From positions 547,798,488 through 547,862,487 of the forward strand of contig NC_081412.1 in the NCBI RefSeq assembly GCF_030272615.1: a DNA stretch of 64,000 nt. The letters are read 5' to 3'. This document shows, in pieces, positions 59,326-64,000 of this stretch. The translations under genes and the position numbers were made by a program. Each line of letters begins with the position of its first letter. The stretch's first letter is position 1. Under the pieces are notes generated by a model. The model ran no database searches and was not told where the DNA came from. It was given only the letters and a program-made list of their open reading frames with translations. Origin of the DNA: Cryptomeria japonica. Its lineage: Eukaryota > Streptophyta > Pinopsida > Cupressales > Cupressaceae.

Positions 59326-61890
59326 ATGGGAAACAAGAAAATAACAAAGCCAGAGAATTTTAAGCTTAACCCAGAAATAAAGGAAATTTTAGCTCGAGTG
59401 GGATGGTTGGATTTCATCAAGAAGTACGAGGGATTTGACCCTAAGATAACTGCAGAGTTCATTTTGAATTTCCATGTTAATGTTACAAGGGTAGGCAGAG
59501 AAATAATTGAAGTAACTCTACAGGTTATAAGTGAGATTGTTGGAATCCCTTTGGAAGGAGAATCTATAAATAAAGGCCACACCAATTTTGAAGAAGTTGT
59601 GAATCTATTCCATGAAGGGGATGGTCCAAAACTTGAACTACAAATGAATAAAGGTAATGTGAAGGGAATAAACAGAAACCGTTTGGCAGAGCCATGGAAA
59701 ACAGTTGTGTTATGGCTGATGAATTTTTTCACATGTGAAGGGTGGTATGGCACTATACTGGGACCTGCAATGTGACTTCTTATTCATTTGAGGTATGCCA
59801 ATACTCACCCCTAGGCTCGAGTAAATCTTCCATCGTTGTCCTCTCCTGTTAAAAAGGGCAAGAAGGGACCCATCATGAAACATTTAATGGAAAAGGGGGA
59901 ATCTTCTAAGAAAAGAATAAAAAGAGGGCAAAGAGAAACATAAATGTTAGAGGGGGGCCCAGAAGATAAAAAGCAAAAAGTAGAAACAGATACACCTAGG
60001 GTTACTAGAGCTACATGTAGTTCTTTAAGAAGAAAGGTTGAAAAGGAGGTGGGTGAACCATCTTCTCCTTCTCATACCCATATAGCTCTCGATGACCCTG
60101 TTGTTTCTCAACCTGATGAGTTGATACCTTATACGACAGCTCAAATCCCTTCTACTCCTCATGTTGAAGAGAATGTATACCCTTCTTTTACTCAAACAAC
60201 TCTTTAGACTCGTGTCAATCAAACCCTTGTGTCAGCACAAGCAAGCCAAGAGTCTTCACAAAATGTTGCTTCTGAAATACCCTAGGTTGAAGTTAATACT
60301 AAAGGAGAGTCGCCTAGAATTATTGACATTGAAGATTCTTCTGATGAAGAACCTGCACAAGACTCTCCACGGTTTGATTCCTCTTCAGATGAGGATGCTG
60401 AAATGAAAAGAGTCCATTTGAGCTTGAACCTCCATCATCACCTCCTCATGTTACAGAAAGAGAGTTACCTCCACCCTCAACATTTATTAAAAGAGAGGGG
60501 AAAAAATTGATAGAAGAGATTCCTCCAAAAAGTGATAGAGGAAGAGAGGAGGAGGATGTTGAATTGTAAGAAGTTTTAATAATGACTAAACCAAAAGTTG
60601 AGTTAGCCAAGGCCAAGAAAAAGATTCAATTTCTGGAAAGTGAAATGAGGAAAGATGCTATTTATAGAACTCAATTGCAGGATAGAATAACACAGTTGCA
60701 GAATAATGAGGAAACCATAAAAAGGAAAATAGAGAAAAATGAAGAGGCGTTGAAGTAGGCAACAACCAAAGCTCTTAAGGAAAATGAGGAAATTGAAAGG
60801 TTGAAAACGAAACTAGTAAAACAAGGAAAGAAACCTATAGAAGAGGATGCATAAATTTTTCCTCAGGGTACTTCTACCTCTTTTGCAATCCCTTGGGAAC
60901 TTTCTTTAATCATTGAGAAGTGTAGAAAAGATCATGCAAATTTGGAAAAATAGCTAAATGAGGAAAAAGAACAAAACAAGAAGGCAGAACAAAGAATTGA
61001 ACAAATGGTAGATTTGTCTACAACTTTCCTTGCCATGAGGAAACCTTTAGGTTTGTATACTTTATTTCTCAAGGAACGATTTTTATAATGGAAGATTAAT
61101 CAATTGGTTTTGACTAGAAGGACTGACTATGAAGATGACGATTACTTTCTTGAAGATTTCTTCAAAAGTCATCCCACTTATCAAAACCCAAATGTGTGAA
61201 TATTACTTGCATGACTTCTTATTGGGCCATCATTATGAATCTTTTCTCAATATTTTTGTAGGGGAAGTTCAAGTTAGGGCATTCGTGTCCTTACTTCATA
61301 ATCAAGTGGAATGGGAAAAGAGGATGGAACGGTACAGAGAGACTCAAAGTAGATTAGGCCTTCCTATGAGAGATGAAATGCCTAACTCTTCTGCATTCAG
61401 AACAAAATACACTTCCATTTCAAAAAGGTACAACAATCAATCAATTTATTAGAACAACTTGGAAGCTAGTATTACTGCATTTAGAAGTGTTCAGAATGAG
61501 GGTCCACCATTTAGGGCTATGCAGGAAACAAGGTAGAGATATAACACTATTCCAACCCTTCTAAGAAAAAGAGAACCAATCTCTCCAACAAGTATTCTCT
61601 GAGGTCTTGAAAGGGTGAGATCAATCATACATGTAATGGAAAGACAAAGAATTGATTAGGTGGGCATGAGATTCAGACCTCCTCTGATTCTTATGTCGGT
61701 ACCTCTACTGAATGCACCAGAGCACATTGATAGGGATGCCAAAGAACAATGGAAGGAAAGAATGGAGCAATTTAATGGATATGTTCCTCCCTGAAAATAT
61801 CATGAATATAATTTTAATAAGCTTGATTTGGCAATCTGGGTAGAATATCATAACAAGAATGTCCCAAATCAACCATGAGGACATGGTTGA
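59326..61890 (+). pseudogene. Element 3 extra ORF between integrase and 3' LTR
   Basis: It starts MGNKKITKPENFKLNPEIKE. The first 150 codons are open and look globular (GWLDFIKKYEGFDPKITAEF, GREIIEVTLQVISEIVGIPL, WYGTILGPAM). They recall the N-terminal domains of plant retrotransposon-carried proteins. The same frame then runs on through point stops to about 60405: a Lys-rich linker (SSKKRIKRGQ), a Ser/Pro/Thr part and an acidic patch (SSDEEPAQDSPRFDSSSDED). After a frameshift comes a long coiled coil (60590-61020; FLESEMRKDAIYRTQLQD, RIEQMVDLSTTFL) and a C-terminal domain (61129-61890; VEWEKRMERYRETQSRLG). It totals about 850 codons. Athila elements often carry an env-like ORF here, but I see no membrane span. 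Function is unknown. Confidence 0.65.
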
Positions 61891-61894
61891 GATC

Positions 61895-61909
61895 GGGAAG
61901 GGGGAGAAA
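61895..61909 (+). other. Element 3 polypurine tract
   Basis: GGGAAGGGGGAGAAA lies directly before the 3' LTR start TGATGAGG. Confidence 0.85.
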
Positions 61910-63348
61910 TGATGAGGAGAAAACATTGCACTTTTTATTATAGTTTATATTTTATGCTTTTATGAATCTTCAGACTAATATGCCTCGCGGCATACCTTAT
62001 TGCATACATGTTTGTTTACTTTATACTATAATACTCTGCTAATTATAAGTAATATTTATGATGCAATGTTTATCTTTTTGCTTGTTTATGTGATCTTTTT
62101 GCTTGTTTATGTGATAAAAATATGGTGGTAATCAGAATTACATCTTCAAGTTCTGTTTTATCTACATTTATGTGTTTTAAATACATTGTGAGTAAACAAG
62201 CATAGTTCAACAAGGTTCATGATAGTTGTCATGTGCATGAAAGATGATAACTCCAGTTATGTCAAACTAGATCTTCCTTGATCTCTCTTTTTGTTCCTAT
62301 TTCATTGGCGTGTTTCATCGACGTTATTCAGAACTCAACTTCTTCTCGGAGTTGATTTATTTCTTTCATTATTTTTCTCTTGTTGTTTTTGTAGTTGTTG
62401 CTATCGCCATAGGCGGGTAGCCTTCGTTTGAATTTTTAATAAGGGTATTTTTATATCCCATTGTTCTCAGTTGATAACTTAATCAAAATTTAGTCAGTAC
62501 TTAGTTTCTGTTGATCTGAATCTTCTTTGTAATACTCATAACTTGTTTTACTTCCTTTCGGAAGTATATATCAATGAAAGTAGAAAGTTGATCTCAGTAC
62601 TTGTGTTTCAAGATCCCACTAGAGGAAGAGAAAGGCCCACTCGATTGAAGGGAGGTAATCTTTGTTTTGATTTTAGTTCTTTTCACAACTTCAAAATTGA
62701 GATTAATTTACTTTGGTTTCTTTTTATTGAGATGTTAAGTTTTAACTGTTGGTAATTTCTTTCCAGTAATTAGCATTGGATTTGAAGTTGAATGTTATTG
62801 TTAGGAGAAGTAATACTTAGTTTCACATTGTTGTATGGGTAATGTAATTATTGTAGATTAGATTGGTAACAACATGGTTAATGAGATTATTAATTTGATG
62901 GTGAAAATGGAAGCAAAATTGTTGTTAAGATAGATCATGGATTTAGGTGTTATGTTTTCTGCAAGCGTAATTATATTTACTTTCAAGCACTTAATTTAGA
63001 TTCAAATTCCTAGACTTAGAAGTAATTTCAAGTTTTCTAGGGAACTCCGTGATTTTAGCTTAATTCAATTTTGTTACATTCACGTTGTCAAACTTGAGTC
63101 TTTTTAGGATAAGTTGTTTGGAAATTTAGATTTTAGTTTGATTGATAGTCAAGAATGAGAGCTCCTGATAGATCTTGACCGACTCCCAATGGAGTTTGAA
63201 CAAACCATTAATTAACTGTTGAACAGTGCAAAAACCCAAAAAATTGTATCACAAAGAGCCCCTATCGCAGACAGCTTTAGACACACCCTGGTTCGATATT
63301 GAGATAAGTTAAATGGTGTGAATTGACAAAGCAATGACCTTTCCACCA
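61910..63348 (+). repeat. Element 3 3' LTR
   Basis: 1439 bp, homologous to 49573-51039. It has a private duplication of CTTTTTGCTTGTTTATGTGA near 62082-62115. It ends CCACCA and meets the CTTTG duplication. Confidence 0.9.
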
Positions 63349-64000
63349 CTTTGTACCTATTCATACACATAGTAGAGAAGAGCAAATGGTTGGGAATTGG
63401 GGTTTGCCTAAGTCAAACCTCGCTTTAGGAGTTCACTTTGAATGGAATAATACAAATATTGAAATAAATGATGGAAAGATATACCTTAGATCTACAATTG
63501 TTGATGATCATGCTTTGCCTCTTGAATGTAATCACATATGTAATATGAAATTGCATGAACACAACAAAACCCTAATAACACGCACATGCTTGCATATGAA
63601 TGATGTAATTTTGCTCCACAATGGTTGAATTAAGAATATGCAACCTTGATGATGAATGCTTTAGGTCGAATGTTGATGAATAATTATGATACTTGGATTA
63701 AATTAGGTTGATAAAATCTCTTTATATAGGGGAATCTAGGTCATTTACTAATTAGGCTAATCTCCAACGGTCATGCAGAGCCACAAAGTTGAATTTTCCT
63801 CAAAGAGATAGGGCCCTTCTCCCATTTCAAAATAGGCCCCAACTAAGAGGGACCAAAGTATTAGGCACTCTGGTCCTATGACCAGGGCACTAGTGCCTTG
63901 GTCCTTCTTAGTTAGGGGCCTCAATTTAGCCCCAAGGAGGGTCCACCCCTCCAAGAAATCAATTAGTGGGTGTACATGGCATCAAAACTAAAGAATTAGC
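63349..64000. other. Older host sequence right of element 3
   Basis: It continues the sequence interrupted at 32026 and 49572. No intact gene is seen. An 80-codon plus frame (63386-63628) has no known domain. CTCTTTATATAGG at 63718-63730 is TATA-like, and 63851-63905 is an imperfect inverted repeat (GGACCAAAGT...GCACTCTGGTCC then GACCAGGGCACTAGTGCC). Confidence 0.4.

Larger units (their letters stand above)
49573..63348 (+). mobile_element. Element 3: Athila-type Ty3/gypsy with an extra ORF
   Basis: LTRs at 49573-51039 and 61910-63348 both start TGATGAGGA and end CCACCA. Flanks CTCTG (49568-49572) and CTTTG (63349-63353) form a 5-bp duplication with one transition. The order is PBS of the Athila/tRNA-Asp kind (51044), gag, protease, RT, RNase H, integrase, spacer with a solo LTR, extra ORF, PPT, 3' LTR. 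Element 3 lies 81 bp from element 2 in the same older sequence. Many stops and frameshifts make it inactive. Confidence 0.88.

Overview
The window looks like intergenic chromatin of a seed plant with a large, repeat-rich genome. It is AT-rich. Almost every recognisable coding trace belongs to plant transposable elements: En/Spm-type CACTA, Ty3/gypsy of the Tat, Athila and chromovirus groups, SIRE-like Ty1/copia, and DUF4283 retro-ORFs. Introns have GT/AG borders, and a captured PPR fragment is of land-plant type. A gymnosperm would fit the density of old, nested LTR elements, but the sequence alone does not prove it. I see no intact cellular gene with a recognised function, no tRNA or rRNA, and no CRISPR. 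One 96-codon ORF (25499-25789, minus) is the best candidate for a non-transposon gene.

Layout. Positions 1-4490 hold two same-orientation copies of a decayed DUF4283 retro-ORF, separated by an LTR-like segment. Positions 6414-22831 are a complete-ended CACTA transposon of 16.4 kb, with matching CACTA/TAGTG termini and a CTA target duplication on both sides. Its minus strand carries a nine-exon TNP2/DUF4218/DUF4216 transposase with in-frame stops, then a Transposase_24-like second gene. Near its right end is a captured PPR gene fragment. Positions 22832-31009 hold a solo LTR, the small candidate gene, a minisatellite and a tandem array of roughly 360-400 bp AT-rich units.

From 31 kb on, the DNA is nested LTR retrotransposons. 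Element 2 (32027-49491, minus, TSD TGGTC) is a SIRE-like copia-type element with PBS and polypurine tract. In place of pol it has a short gag-like ORF and a long ORF of unknown function. That ORF was split by a Tat-type gypsy element (34221-44686, minus, TSD GTTGG/ATTGG), which is itself interrupted by a plus-strand copia fragment (37197-38460). Eighty-one bases past element 2 lies an Athila-type gypsy element (49573-63348, plus, TSD CTCTG/CTTTG). It has gag, protease, RT, RNase H and integrase traces, plus a second long ORF of unknown function between integrase and the 3' LTR, and it contains a solo LTR (57202-58895, TSD GGATG). The flanks outside these elements join into one interrupted older sequence.

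None of the elements looks autonomous now. They carry nonsense codons (often TGA where CGA is expected, as in methylated CpG decay), lost zinc-knuckle cysteines, changed catalytic residues and an absent RT. The most unusual content is the pair of long non-pol, non-env ORFs carried by two different LTR elements, a 50-bp tandem repeat with a compensating hairpin, and the long acidic tail expansion in the CACTA transposase.
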